64,000 nucleotides of DNA from the NCBI GenBank assembly GCA_964475835.1, contig CAYYYL010000010.1, positions 28,661 through 92,660 on the forward strand, in the 5' to 3' direction. A program made the translations under genes and the position numbers. The notes under the pieces are model-generated. The model was not told the origin of the DNA. It made no database searches and saw only the letters and a list, made by a program, of their open reading frames with translations. Below are positions 1-8,391 of this stretch, piece by piece (within the stretch, counting starts at the first letter, position 1; each line of letters starts with the position of its first letter). The stretch is from JABDCI01 sp964475835. Its GTDB lineage: Bacteria > Verrucomicrobiota > Verrucomicrobiia > JABWAM01.

Positions 1-552
1 AAGACGCCGGGAGCCTTAACGGCGTGTTATCTGCCCGATGTCAAAGTGGTGAACGACGCCCGGGTGTGTCAGGAGGCGTTGAAGATTATGTCGGCATCCC
101 ATCCGGATGTGATGTTTGTTCATTTTCCCGAATCCGACGTGACGGCTCACTCCCGGGGATGGGGATCGCGCGAACACATGGAGGTGATTGAGCGGGTGGA
201 CGCGTGCATCGGCCAGCTTCTTTCGAAAGTGAAGGAGCTGGGGAATGAGGCTTCCACGGTGGTTTTGGTGACTGCGGACCATGGGGGGGCTGGATTCAGT
301 CATGGACCGGATGATCCGCGATCCCTCCATATTCCATGGCTTGTGCAGGGGCCGGGAATCCAGCAGGGAATGGATCTGGCGTCGTATCGTGAATTGACCG
401 TGCACACGGAGGACACCTTTGCCACGATCTGTTTTCTTCTTGGAATTCCGGTTCCTTCCGGCGTGGATGGAAAGCCTGTGGAGTATGTGCTGGAAGATGT
501 TCAGTTGAATCCGAAAAAGTACCCCGTTCCTTCACCTGTAAAATTTCATTGA
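1..552 (+). CDS. Alkaline-phosphatase-superfamily hydrolase (type I phosphodiesterase/nucleotide pyrophosphatase type), 5' partial
   Basis: The frame is open to the left window edge, so only the C-terminal part (about 184 residues) is present. The visible part has a DVTAHSRG segment and the TADHGG motif followed by HG. These supply Asp/His metal ligands in the alkaline phosphatase/phosphodiesterase superfamily, where two metals activate a Thr or Ser nucleophile. A later LHIPW segment could supply a further ligand. The nucleophile region lies outside the window, so the substrate cannot be named; nucleotide, phosphonate or phosphate diesters are all possible. The stop codon overlaps the start of the next gene by one base (TGATG), which points to translational coupling with the exchanger. 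Confidence 0.75.
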   Translation, partial: KTPGALTACYLPDVKVVNDARVCQEALKIMSASHPDVMFVHFPESDVTAHSRGWGSREHMEVIERVDACIGQLLSKVKELGNEASTVVLVTADHGGAGFSHGPDDPRSLHIPWLVQGPGIQQGMDLASYRELTVHTEDTFATICFLLGIPVPSGVDGKPVEYVLEDVQLNPKKYPVPSPVKFH

Positions 553-1664
553 TGAAAAAGTTTCCTTTCTCCTTTTCCCTCGACTGGTTTCTGGTGTTTG
601 TGCCCGTTTGTCTGGTTTTGCGGTTCTGGCCAGGGCTTCATCTGGATACAGCCCTTTTCATCTGTTCCGGTCTGGCGATCATTCCCCTCGCAGGTTGGAT
701 GGGGCATGCGACGGAGCATTTATCCAATCGGATGGGGCAGGGGATAGGCGGTTTGTTGAACGCGACCTTTGGAAATGCGGCGGAATTGATCATTGGATTG
801 ATGGCGCTTTCGAAGGGTTTGACGGGGGTGGTGAAGGCGTCGATCACCGGATCGATCATCGGTAATGTTCTCCTGGTTCTGGGGCTTTCCATTGTGGCGG
901 GTGGCATCAAATATCCGACGCAACACTTCAACAAGACTGCGGCGCGCAGCGCAACCACATCTCTTCTTCTCGCAGCGATCGGTCTGATTGTTCCCACGGT
1001 GTTTCATTTGGCCTCGGATCTTCATCCGGGGGCCTGGACTCCTGCGCTGGAGCAGAAACTTTCCCTGGCGATTGCGGTGGTGTTGTTTGTGACCTATATC
1101 CTGACGCTTGGATTTTCACTGAAGACTCACAAGGATCTTTTTGTGGGGGAAGGTCATGCTCCGGTTTCGACGCGCGGACAGTGGTCCATCACGAAGTCGG
1201 TGGTGATCCTGCTGGTGGTGACGATCCTTATCGCGATCATTTCGGAATCCCTGGTGGGGACGGTGGAGAGTGCCCGGGCTCAATTGGGTTTGTCCGAGGT
1301 GTTTGTAGGAATTATTGTTGTGGCGATCATTGGGAATGCGGCGGAGCATTCCACGGCAGTCATCATGGCTGCGAAGAACAAGATGGATCTGAGTCTTGGG
1401 ATTGCTGTGGGATCGAGTCTTCAGATTGCCCTCTTTGTGGCCCCGGTTCTTGTGTTTGTGTCGTATGCGATGGGGCATCCGATGGATCTGGAGTTCACGA
1501 TTCCCGAAGTGGTGGCCGTGGCGCTCGCCGTGCAGATCGTGAGTCAGATCAGCGGGGACGGCGAGAGCAACTGGCTGGAGGGGGTGCAGCTTCTCTCCGT
1601 CTACATCATCCTGGGAGTGCTCTTTTTCTACCTGCCCGATGCGCCTCACCTGAGTGCTCACTGA
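552..1664 (+). CDS. cax: Calcium/proton exchanger (CaCA family, Cax type)
   Basis: A 370-residue multi-spanning membrane protein with two homologous halves. Each half carries the cation-binding alpha-repeat motif GNAAE, near residue 74 (GNAAELIIG) and near residue 261 (GNAAEHS). This duplicated motif is the hallmark of Cax-type Ca2+/H+ antiporters, which export calcium from the cytoplasm using the proton gradient. The length is normal for the family. ATG at 552 is preferred over an in-frame TTG three bases earlier because it overlaps the upstream stop in a TGATG junction. The 3' end overlaps the convergent sigma-54 regulator gene by seven bases. Cation specificity (Ca2+ against other divalent or monovalent ions) cannot be read from sequence. 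Confidence 0.9.
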   Translation: MKKFPFSFSLDWFLVFVPVCLVLRFWPGLHLDTALFICSGLAIIPLAGWMGHATEHLSNRMGQGIGGLLNATFGNAAELIIGLMALSKGLTGVVKASITGSIIGNVLLVLGLSIVAGGIKYPTQHFNKTAARSATTSLLLAAIGLIVPTVFHLASDLHPGAWTPALEQKLSLAIAVVLFVTYILTLGFSLKTHKDLFVGEGHAPVSTRGQWSITKSVVILLVVTILIAIISESLVGTVESARAQLGLSEVFVGIIVVAIIGNAAEHSTAVIMAAKNKMDLSLGIAVGSSLQIALFVAPVLVFVSYAMGHPMDLEFTIPEVVAVALAVQIVSQISGDGESNWLEGVQLLSVYIILGVLFFYLPDAPHLSAH

Positions 1665-3250
1665 TGGGGAGGGAGCGGGAGCTGAATCCGGGAGGGGCGG
1701 GAAACCATGCCGAGTTGTCGGAGCATGCGTGAGAGATTGGAGGGGGCGAGTCCGAGTCGTTCGGCTGCCAGTCGCTGATTGCCGGCGCTTTCTCGCAAGG
1801 CTTGTTCGATGGTGCGACGTTTGTACTCCTCAACCCCTGTCGCGAGACTTTTGGGGAGAATGAAGTGGGGGGTGTGGGGAGGGGGGGGCGCCGGAAGCGC
1901 CGTGGGGGACAGGGGTGATGGGGTTTGGGGCAGGAGAATGGACTCAATGAAATCACCCTGGCAGACCACTGTGGCGCGTTCGATCAAGCTCTCAAGCTCC
2001 CGTACGTTTCCAGGCCAGTCGTAGCCCAGAAGCTGCTGCCAGACGGATTCTGAAAATCCTTTGATGGAATGGTGGAGGCGACGATTGAACTTCTCCAGGA
2101 ATGATTGGGCGATGGGGATGATGTCCTCCTTGCGTTCCCGCAGGGGTGGGAGGTGAATCGGGAAGATGTTGAGCCGATAATAGAGATCGGGACGCATTCG
2201 GTTCTCCCGCATGGCCTGTTCCAGATTCACGTGGGTGGCGGCGACAATGCGGACGTCCACCTTGAGTGTTTCTGATCCGCCGACCCGTTCGAACTCCTGC
2301 TGTTGCAGCACCCGGAGAAGCTTCACCTGCATCTCCAGGGGAAGATCGCCGATTTCGTCCAGAAAGATGGTGCCATGGTTCGCTAGTTCGAAACGTCCAA
2401 GTTTTTGCTGAAAGGCCCCGGTAAAGGACCCTTTTTCATGTCCGAAGAGCTCGCTCTCGATCAGGTTGGAGGGAATGGCACCGCAATTGACGCGGGCAAA
2501 GGGTTGTTTGTTTCGGGGGCTGAGTTCGTGAATCGCACGGGCGACAAGCTCCTTGCCGGTGCCGGTTTCTCCTCGGATCAACACGGTGGAGGAGGTTACG
2601 GCGACCTGGCGGATTTCGTTTTTGACGCGTTGGATGGCCGGGCTCTCCCCGATCATTCGCCCGATCGGGTTGTCGAGTTGATCGGATTGAGTGTTGAGGG
2701 TGAAAAGAGTCTTCCATTTTTCAGCTGCCGCTTCTGCCTCCTGAAGCTTTAGAACAGTTCCCAAAACGTCCGAAGCGCGTTCGCAAAACTGTTCGATCGC
2801 CTTGAAAAGCTCGATGGGAAAGGAAGGGCTTTTCTTGTGGTTCACCAGCTCCAGGACCCCCAGGAGGGTGTTTTGATAGAGAATAGGGGCGGCGAGAAGG
2901 CTGCGGGTTCGATGGTTCAGGATGGTGTCAAATCGATTGTTGAAACGGCTGTCCCGATAGGCGTCACTCACCTGTTCGATCTTTCGGGTTTCGGCGACAT
3001 ATCCGACAAACCCTTCCCCCATCTTGATGGTCCGCCCCTTGAGTTTCTTGCTGTTGGCACCCGTTACAAGATGGAAGACCAGATGGTTTTCGCGCGGGTT
3101 GTAGAGGAAAACACTCCCGCTCTCGGCGTTTCCGAGTTTGGTGGCTTCGTCCAGAATGGTTTTAAGCGTTTCATCCACCCCTGACAGGGAGTTCAGGGAG
3201 CGTTGAGCATCCAGAAGTCGCTCGTAGAGCTTGGGGGAGATCGATCCCAT
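1658..3250 (-). CDS. Sigma-54-dependent transcriptional activator with N-terminal GAF domain
   Basis: About 530 residues in the classic enhancer-binding order. A GAF sensor domain covers roughly residues 10-165. The AAA+ domain follows, with Walker A GETGTGKE, the sigma-54 contact loop written GSFTGA (a common variant of GAFTGA) and Walker B FLDEIGDLP. A proline-rich linker leads to a C-terminal Fis-type helix-turn-helix. There is no receiver domain, so control is probably by a small ligand or partner sensed by GAF (NorR/NifA/FhlA-like layout). ATG at 3250 is chosen over an in-frame TTG at 3268; neither has a clear Shine-Dalgarno. It is divergent from a peptide gene with a strong -24/-12 promoter, which is its most likely target. 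Confidence 0.93.
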   Translation of the reverse strand: MGSISPKLYERLLDAQRSLNSLSGVDETLKTILDEATKLGNAESGSVFLYNPRENHLVFHLVTGANSKKLKGRTIKMGEGFVGYVAETRKIEQVSDAYRDSRFNNRFDTILNHRTRSLLAAPILYQNTLLGVLELVNHKKSPSFPIELFKAIEQFCERASDVLGTVLKLQEAEAAAEKWKTLFTLNTQSDQLDNPIGRMIGESPAIQRVKNEIRQVAVTSSTVLIRGETGTGKELVARAIHELSPRNKQPFARVNCGAIPSNLIESELFGHEKGSFTGAFQQKLGRFELANHGTIFLDEIGDLPLEMQVKLLRVLQQQEFERVGGSETLKVDVRIVAATHVNLEQAMRENRMRPDLYYRLNIFPIHLPPLRERKEDIIPIAQSFLEKFNRRLHHSIKGFSESVWQQLLGYDWPGNVRELESLIERATVVCQGDFIESILLPQTPSPLSPTALPAPPPPHTPHFILPKSLATGVEEYKRRTIEQALRESAGNQRLAAERLGLAPSNLSRMLRQLGMVSRPSRIQLPLPPHQ

Positions 3251-3281
3251 GGTTTTTAGAATTACCAAAAAGATAATAAAA

Positions 3282-3300
3282 GATCAATTTTATATTGATC
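3282..3300. promoter_or_regulatory. Inverted repeat, candidate activator binding site
   Basis: Perfect 7-base arms GATCAAT and ATTGATC separated by five bases. It lies between the divergent sigma-54 activator gene and the peptide gene, 70 bases upstream of the -24 element, a position and symmetry suited to an enhancer-binding protein dimer. Binding by the adjacent activator is inference. Confidence 0.45.
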
Positions 3301-3370
3301 TAACCGAATGTTTACAATATGATAATCACCTTAACTCTTTGATGCTGGTTCAACTCCATAAAGACAGAGC

Positions 3371-3386
3371 TGGCATGGACCTTGCT
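3371..3386 (+). promoter_or_regulatory. Sigma-54 (-24/-12) promoter
   Basis: The sequence TGGCATGGACCTTGCT matches the RpoN consensus TGGCAYG-N4-TTGCW, with the invariant GG and GC exactly ten bases apart. Transcription would begin near 3397, giving a leader of about 43 bases before the ATG at 3440. That leader holds a 10-base direct repeat CAACAAACTA (3411-3420 and 3431-3440). A sigma-54 activator gene lies directly upstream in the opposite direction. Confidence 0.75.
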
Positions 3387-3439
3387 ATAGATAGTTTAGG
3401 CAAACTTTTTCAACAAACTACAACGGAAAACAACAAACT

Positions 3440-3631
3440 ATGAATGTTCGAATGGCGATCCTGGCTTATTTCTGTTGCATCGGCGTTTGTTTCTACAACT
3501 CCATGTCGGATACATCCGCATCTCCCTCCGGGGTGGTGGCGGGTTCGACGGTGACATCGACCAATTCCCTGGTTCATGCGTCGAGTCCCTATGTGTTGGT
3601 GAGAGACCGCATGCTTGCAGCTTTGAAATAG
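3440..3631 (+). CDS. Small exported or membrane peptide of unknown function, under sigma-54 promoter
   Basis: A 63-residue protein that I do not recognise. Residues 1-20 form a hydrophobic segment with two adjacent cysteines (AILAYFCCIGVCF) resembling a short signal or membrane anchor. The remainder is Ser/Thr/Val rich and ends in a basic RDRMLAALK tail. A strong -24/-12 promoter sits about 55 bases upstream and a good intrinsic terminator follows 15 bases after the stop, so the gene is framed as an independent transcription unit. That framing is the main support for it being real. The Shine-Dalgarno is weak (ACGGA). The transcript could instead act as a small RNA with this frame incidental. 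Confidence 0.5.
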   Translation: MNVRMAILAYFCCIGVCFYNSMSDTSASPSGVVAGSTVTSTNSLVHASSPYVLVRDRMLAALK

Positions 3632-3645
3632 AGTACTGAAATAAA

Positions 3646-3681
3646 AAACCGCCATCCTGTTGCGTCCAGGATGGCGGTTTT
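3646..3681. terminator. Bidirectional intrinsic terminator
   Basis: A 14-base stem AAACCGCCATCCTG with a seven-base loop and its exact complement, flanked by T-rich sequence on one side and A-rich sequence on the other. It therefore serves both the plus-strand peptide gene and the convergent slyD gene. Confidence 0.85.
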
Positions 3682-3707
3682 CATCTTTTTGAAGATGATG
3701 GTGACTT

Positions 3708-4178
3708 TTAGTGGTGGTGACAGCCCGGTCCGTGGGCATGGCCGTGGGCCATTTCCTCGTCGGTGGCGGTGCGAACCTCGGTGATTTCCACGTCAAACGT
3801 CAGGTCCTTTCCTGCGAGGGGGTGGTTGCTGTCGAGAGTGACATGCTTATCGGTCACCTTGGCCACGGTGAGGGGCATGGAGTGTTCATCGCCGCTGAGT
3901 TGAAAACGATCGCCGACCTTGATCTTTTTGGTGGGCATTTTCTCGATGGGTACGTCCACGAGTTTGGAGGCATCGTGGGCCCCATAGGCTTCGGCGGCTT
4001 TGACGGTGACCTTTTTCTTTTCTCCGACTTTGAGGGTTTCCAGCACGGTTTCCAGTCCCGGGATGATTTGACCCACTCCGGCGAGGAAGGTCATGGGCTG
4101 ATCTCCCTCCGAAGAGTCGAGTACTTCGCCTGTCTTGTCCGTGAGTTTGTAATGGAAGGAGATGACTTTCGAATTCAT
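3708..4178 (-). CDS. slyD: FKBP-type peptidyl-prolyl cis-trans isomerase, SlyD family
   Basis: A 156-residue protein. The N-terminal FKBP half includes the signature GQIIPGLE, followed by the insert-in-flap chaperone domain typical of SlyD (AYGAHDASKLVDVP onward). The tail is rich in His with one Cys (HGHAHGPGCHHH), matching the metal-binding tail through which SlyD proteins bind nickel and other divalent metals. Known SlyD roles are prolyl isomerisation, chaperoning in the cytoplasm and nickel delivery for hydrogenase maturation. No hydrogenase genes are in this window, so the partner is unknown. It is convergent with the small peptide gene and shares its terminator. Confidence 0.93.
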   Translation of the reverse strand: MNSKVISFHYKLTDKTGEVLDSSEGDQPMTFLAGVGQIIPGLETVLETLKVGEKKKVTVKAAEAYGAHDASKLVDVPIEKMPTKKIKVGDRFQLSGDEHSMPLTVAKVTDKHVTLDSNHPLAGKDLTFDVEITEVRTATDEEMAHGHAHGPGCHHH

Positions 4179-4274
4179 AATATGAATCCAGTCTAGTCAG
4201 AAAAATTCGCAGTTGTCGAAGAGAAGTTTGGGATGGCTTGCATGTTGGGCATTTCCGGCTAGATTATTTGTTCT

Positions 4275-4895
4275 ATGAAAAAGGCACTTTTAGTCATGAG
4301 CGTTCTTTTGGTGGTTGGCATGATTGTGATCGGGTCTTTAATGGGGAGTTACAATGGGCTTGTGGTTCTTTCAGAGAAGGTGGATTCGCAATGGGCCCAG
4401 GTCCAGAACGTATATCAACGCCGCGTGGATTTGATTCCGAATCTGGTGGCCACGGTATCCGGGGCTGCGAATTTCGAGAAATCGACTCTTGTCGAAGTGA
4501 CGGAGGCCCGGGCATCTGTTGGCAAGATTCAGGTGGATGCGAAGGATCTTGCGGAACATCCCGAGAAGTTTGCTGAATTCGAAAAGGCACAAAATCGACT
4601 TTCCTCGGCCATTTCGAGGCTTTTGGTGGTTGTGGAACGTTATCCTGATTTGAAGGCCAATCAGAATTTTCTCGAGTTGCAATCCCAACTGGAGGGGACG
4701 GAAAATCGAATTTCCGTGGAACGAGGACGTTTTAATGAAGTGGCCCAGGTTTACAACGTGGCGGTGAAGCAAGCTCCCCGGGTTTTTCTCGCCCGCCTGT
4801 TTGGGTTTAATCCCCGTCCGTATTTCCAGGCGACTCCCTCAGCGCAGGAGGCGCCCAAGGTGAATTTTAACTTTGGCCAGCCTTCCAGCAAGTGA
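4275..4895 (+). CDS. lemA: LemA family protein
   Basis: A 206-residue protein with an N-terminal membrane segment (residues 1-25), then the LemA helical core including SYNGLVVLSEKVDSQWAQVQ, RRVDLIPNLV and the LQSQLEGTENRISVERGRFN stretch. LemA proteins are anchored in the inner membrane with a long helical domain outside; their biochemical role is poorly defined. It is the first gene of a three-gene unit with two TPM-domain proteins, a pairing seen widely in bacteria. Its stop overlaps the next start by four bases (GTGA). Confidence 0.92.
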   Translation: MKKALLVMSVLLVVGMIVIGSLMGSYNGLVVLSEKVDSQWAQVQNVYQRRVDLIPNLVATVSGAANFEKSTLVEVTEARASVGKIQVDAKDLAEHPEKFAEFEKAQNRLSSAISRLLVVVERYPDLKANQNFLELQSQLEGTENRISVERGRFNEVAQVYNVAVKQAPRVFLARLFGFNPRPYFQATPSAQEAPKVNFNFGQPSSK

Positions 4896-5659
4896 AACGA
4901 GTTCGTTTCCTCGCCGCTTGGCTTGGGTTGTATGCTCTCTGTCTTGGCGTCCTGGTTGCTGGTGAGACGATTCCTCCTTCCCCCTCACGTTATGTGGAGG
5001 ATGCGGCAGGGGTTCTGTCGCCTTCCGTTCGTGAAGGTTTGGTTCATGAATTGGAGGATTTTGAGCGTCAGACTTCCAATCAGTTTGTGGTGGCCATCTA
5101 CCCCCGCATGCAGTCCGAATCCTCAATCGAGGACTACACCCTCCGGGTGGCTCAGAAATGGGGAGTAGGACAAAAAGAAAAAAATAACGGCGCAGTTCTC
5201 TTCATTTTTGTCGAGGACCGGGCTCTTTACATCCAGGTGGGATATGGCCTGGAAGGGGTGCTGACGGACGCGCTTTGTCGGCGGATCATCGAGAGGGAGA
5301 TCAAACCCTCCTTTCGAGCAGGCGATTTCAATCGGGGGGTTCAAAACGGGTTGCATTCGATGATGGCTGCAACACGCGGTGAATATAAAGGGACGGGAAG
5401 CACAGTTAACGAACTGAAGCAAAAACGCTATGAACGGGAGGCTCTATTTTGGGAAGTAATGGTGATTCTTGTCATTGGAGGGTTTGTGTTCTTTGGGATT
5501 TATCAGGGTCGGGGAATCACGGTGTATAGTAGTCGTGGAAGTGACGACTCCTGGTTTGGAGGAGGCGGAGGAAGCGGGGGCTTTGGTGGGGGCGGCGGGG
5601 GCGGCTTTTCGGGGGGTGGTGGTTCATTTGGTGGTGGTGGAGCAGGAGGGCGCTGGTGA
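4892..5659 (+). CDS. TPM-domain membrane protein (YgcG family) with glycine-rich tail
   Basis: A 255-residue protein with a signal peptide (about residues 1-24), then a TPM domain (about 32-160) beginning YVEDAAGVLS and containing the conserved NNGAVLFIF and YIQVGYGLEG motifs. A transmembrane segment follows near residues 188-204. The end is an extreme glycine-rich tail (about residues 222-255, blocks of GGGG with Phe and Ser). TPM domains occur in acid phosphatase/TLP18.3-type proteins and in envelope proteins of unclear function. The GTG start overlaps the lemA stop by four bases. The low-complexity tail is typical for YgcG homologues that partner LemA. Confidence 0.9.
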   Translation: MKRVRFLAAWLGLYALCLGVLVAGETIPPSPSRYVEDAAGVLSPSVREGLVHELEDFERQTSNQFVVAIYPRMQSESSIEDYTLRVAQKWGVGQKEKNNGAVLFIFVEDRALYIQVGYGLEGVLTDALCRRIIEREIKPSFRAGDFNRGVQNGLHSMMAATRGEYKGTGSTVNELKQKRYEREALFWEVMVILVIGGFVFFGIYQGRGITVYSSRGSDDSWFGGGGGSGGFGGGGGGGFSGGGGSFGGGGAGGRW

Positions 5660-6093
5660 AATCAAAAAAGTTCATATCCCAACTTGATACGGATCGAATT
5701 GTTGAAGCCATTGTGGCCTCAGAGAAACTGACATCGGGTGAAATCCGGGTTGCGATTCAGCATTCTCGAACGGGCAAGGACATGGTCCGGCTGGCTCAAG
5801 CCAAATTCCGAAAACTGGGAATGCATCGCACACGCGAAAGGAATGCGGTTCTGATCTTTATTTCCCCCGAGGCCCGTCAGTTTGCGATCATTGGGGACGA
5901 GGGAATACACAAAAAATGTGGGGACACTTTTTGGAACGGTGTGGTGGAGGAAATGACGCCGTACTTCCGATCGGGTGATTTTACCCCTGGATTGGTGAAT
6001 GCCGTGAACGTTCTTGGAAAGGCTCTGGCCACGCACTTTCCGGGGAGTCCCGACGACTCGAACGAGCTTCCAAATCAAGTCGTTAAAGACTGA
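5656..6093 (+). CDS. Soluble TPM-domain protein
   Basis: A 145-residue single TPM domain without signal peptide or membrane segment. Conserved features include LTSGEIRVAI, RNAVLIFISPEARQFAIIGDEGIH and the YFRSGDFTPGLVNAV stretch near the end. The GTG start overlaps the preceding stop by four bases, so it completes a lemA-TPM-TPM operon. One TPM protein appears exported and membrane-anchored while this one appears cytoplasmic. The function is not established for the family. Confidence 0.87.
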   Translation: MKSKKFISQLDTDRIVEAIVASEKLTSGEIRVAIQHSRTGKDMVRLAQAKFRKLGMHRTRERNAVLIFISPEARQFAIIGDEGIHKKCGDTFWNGVVEEMTPYFRSGDFTPGLVNAVNVLGKALATHFPGSPDDSNELPNQVVKD

Positions 6094-6136
6094 GATAGCC
6101 GTTTGCTCTTTTCAGCAGCCTGGATTCAGCAAGCTG

Positions 6137-7114
6137 TTAGTGACCCAGGACGTAGGAGAAGATCAGAGGCGCCACAATGGCGGCGTCGGATTCGATGATG
6201 AATTTGGGCGTGTCCACATCCAGTTTGCCCCAGGTGATTTTCTCATTCGGCACGGCCCCTGAATAGGAGCCGTAGCTCGTGGTCGAGTCACTGATCTGGC
6301 AGAAATATCCCCAGAGGGGAACATTTGTGCGGCGAAGGTCCTGATGGAGCATCGGTACGACGCAGATGGGGAAGTCGCCTGCAATGCCTCCACCAATTTG
6401 GAAAAATCCGAGTGGTCCGGTTTTGGTCACCTTGGGATACCACGAGGCGAGTTCCATCATATACTCGATACCTGTTCTTACGGTGTGAACGTTCTTCACG
6501 TCGCCGGTGATGCAGTGTCCGGCAAACATGTTGCCCAGGGTGGAGTCCTCCCAACCTGGAACGAACATGGGGAGATTTTTCTCCATGGCCGCCATCATCC
6601 AGGAGTCCTTCGGATCGATTTGATAGGACTTCTTCAGTTTTCCATTCCGGAGGATGGCGAACATGAACTCATGAGGGAAATAGCGTTTCTTTGCCTTGTC
6701 GGCCTTCTGCCACTCTTCCAGAACCACTTCCTCGATCCGGCGCATTGCCTCCATTTCCGGAATACAGGTGTCCGTTACCCGGTTGAGATGGCGATCGAGC
6801 AGCTTCTTTTCATCCTGGGGCCGGAGTTCCCGGTAGTGGGGAACACGCACGTAGTGGTCATGTGCCACGAGATTGAAAACATCCTCCTCCAGATTTGCGC
6901 CGGTGCAGCAGATGCCGTGGATCTTGTCCTTGCGGATCATCTCGGCAAGGGAAATCCCAAGCTCGGCGGTGCTCATGGCTCCGGCGAGGGTGACGAACAT
7001 TTTCCCCCCATTTTTGAGGAGCTTATTATAACCCTCGGCTGCGTCCACAAGGGTCGCCGCGTTGAAGTGACGAAAGTTGTGTTTGATGAATGTGGAAATG
7101 GGCGATTTGCTCAT
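6137..7114 (-). CDS. Deoxyhypusine-synthase-like protein
   Basis: A 325-residue protein that matches the deoxyhypusine synthase fold along its length. It has the NAD-binding stretches MFVTLAGAMSTAELG and ICCTGANLEEDVF and the C-terminal segment NEKITWGKLDVDTPKFII. The WGK lysine corresponds to the catalytic Lys329 of the human enzyme, which carries the aminobutyl imine intermediate. Eukaryotic and archaeal enzymes modify eIF5A, which bacteria lack. Bacterial relatives therefore probably transfer the aminobutyl group to another acceptor (for example to make homospermidine) or modify another protein. It is a stand-alone gene with no polyamine genes nearby, so the substrate is unknown. Confidence 0.88.
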   Translation of the reverse strand: MSKSPISTFIKHNFRHFNAATLVDAAEGYNKLLKNGGKMFVTLAGAMSTAELGISLAEMIRKDKIHGICCTGANLEEDVFNLVAHDHYVRVPHYRELRPQDEKKLLDRHLNRVTDTCIPEMEAMRRIEEVVLEEWQKADKAKKRYFPHEFMFAILRNGKLKKSYQIDPKDSWMMAAMEKNLPMFVPGWEDSTLGNMFAGHCITGDVKNVHTVRTGIEYMMELASWYPKVTKTGPLGFFQIGGGIAGDFPICVVPMLHQDLRRTNVPLWGYFCQISDSTTSYGSYSGAVPNEKITWGKLDVDTPKFIIESDAAIVAPLIFSYVLGH

Positions 7115-7191
7115 AGTGAAAAAGGGAGCGCACGCAGGGCAGCTCCTCGAGCTTCAGGGTTGGGATGGATGGGTGACAGATGCTTTTTATG

Positions 7192-8232
7192 TCAGTTCAC
7201 CTGATATTTGCGAGTACGAATTGTGATGATTGTCATCGTGTTGTCCTCGGGGTCGGGTTCCACTTTATAGAAATCCTTGTCCAGTGAGGAGGATTTTGTC
7301 ATGCGCAATAGCGTGTTGTGATCCAGTTTCACCACCTGCATCTTGCGAAATTTTTCGGACGCCTTGGCTTCTGTTTCAAATTTGGCATCGACGTGTTTTT
7401 TGGTCAGGGTCTCCAAGCAGTCGCTCTGTTCCCCGCGATTCTCGATGGTTTTTTGAATGAATTCGGGGACGGAAAGCTTTTCGTGACGCAGCGCGTCTCG
7501 TGCGGCGGAGACGGTTTCATCGAGCTGCTCCGGGGTGAAGCGATGCTCCTGCCGGGCTTTGTTGGCCCATTTTACAAATTCACGCACAAATTTTTTCGTG
7601 CGGAAATGGCTGTCGCGGCAATATTCCGCCTGCAGGAAGTGTTCGTGAAAAAATCCTGCAACCGCGGCATCACGGGCCTGTTTGTCGACAAGGAGGATTT
7701 CAGGCTGGGCCGCGCTGTGCTCCTTTTTGATAAGGGCGCATTTTTGGAGGTGACGCCCCGGGGACGGCAGAGCCACGGGATCGACGGAGAGCTCGATGTA
7801 GGTTTCACCGTCAGCCCCCTGTTTGCGGTCCTCCTTGAACACCGGCTGGGATTCCATTTTCAGGAGGGCCAGGAAATGCTGGTTGTTATCGTTGTTTTTG
7901 GCCTGAACGACCAGCAGCAGTCCCGGGGAAAGGCTTCGATTGGTGCCCATCACCATGAAGAGGCGTTCCGCGATTTTTGCGCTGAGAGGGGAGAATTTTC
8001 CATCTCCGGACAGGATCGCACGACAGGCGATGGCGACTTCCCCGGGTTCGTCGTAGAACTTGGCGGGAACGAGGGAGGAGAGCCGGGAAACCGCGATGAT
8101 ATGTTCGGAGAGATAGAGTTGAAGTTCCTCGGTCAGTTTCAACTGGCGATGCGAAATGATTTTTTCCGGGAGCAGATGATCGAGGTGATGAGCGATGGCG
8201 TGCTCGATGGTGATGTTGGAAAGAAATCGCAT
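7192..8232 (-). CDS. 37-kDa nucleoid-associated protein (NdpA/YejK-like)
   Basis: A 346-residue soluble protein whose layout resembles the NdpA/YejK family. It opens with an N-terminal IEHAIAHHLD region, has a central GFFHEHFLQAEYC segment, and ends in a charged C-terminal half including KKFVREFVKWANKARQE. In gamma-proteobacteria these proteins associate with the nucleoid; a precise molecular activity is not agreed. The assignment rests on overall pattern rather than a diagnostic motif. It stands alone on the minus strand, upstream of the deoxyhypusine-synthase-like gene with a 77-base gap, so they could share a transcript. Confidence 0.62.
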   Translation of the reverse strand: MRFLSNITIEHAIAHHLDHLLPEKIISHRQLKLTEELQLYLSEHIIAVSRLSSLVPAKFYDEPGEVAIACRAILSGDGKFSPLSAKIAERLFMVMGTNRSLSPGLLLVVQAKNNDNNQHFLALLKMESQPVFKEDRKQGADGETYIELSVDPVALPSPGRHLQKCALIKKEHSAAQPEILLVDKQARDAAVAGFFHEHFLQAEYCRDSHFRTKKFVREFVKWANKARQEHRFTPEQLDETVSAARDALRHEKLSVPEFIQKTIENRGEQSDCLETLTKKHVDAKFETEAKASEKFRKMQVVKLDHNTLLRMTKSSSLDKDFYKVEPDPEDNTMTIITIRTRKYQVN

Positions 8233-8308
8233 GGGAGCTGTAAGCTATAAGCCTTGCGCATCCCGTGACAAGTCACAAATGCTTTGGAAAAGTTTCCGTT
8301 CCATAAGG

Positions 8309-8391
8309 AATGAAGGGCGACGCCCTGTCGGCGCCTTCAGAAGGTTTGACTGCAGAGTCGGAAAGGCGACGACAGAGCGTCGCCCTTCATT
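8309..8391. repeat. REP-like palindrome, GGCGACG-N6-CGTCGCC family
   Basis: Two imperfect 29-base arms (8309-8337 and 8363-8391) flank a 25-base loop. The right arm contains GGCGACG and CGTCGCC separated by six bases. Near-copies of the right arm occur at 19756-19780, and related cores at 30364-30378 and 38030-38083. The element ends exactly at the stop codon of the amidohydrolase gene. Confidence 0.75.

Noticed and set aside
3231..3443. A 70-residue open frame running through the sigma-54 promoter region.
   Set aside because: It spans the divergent regulatory region including the palindrome and promoter, has no ribosome site and resembles no protein.
7318..8250. A 310-residue open frame antisense to the nucleoid-associated protein gene.
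   Set aside because: Composition is a mirror of the real gene; the minus-strand product has family features.
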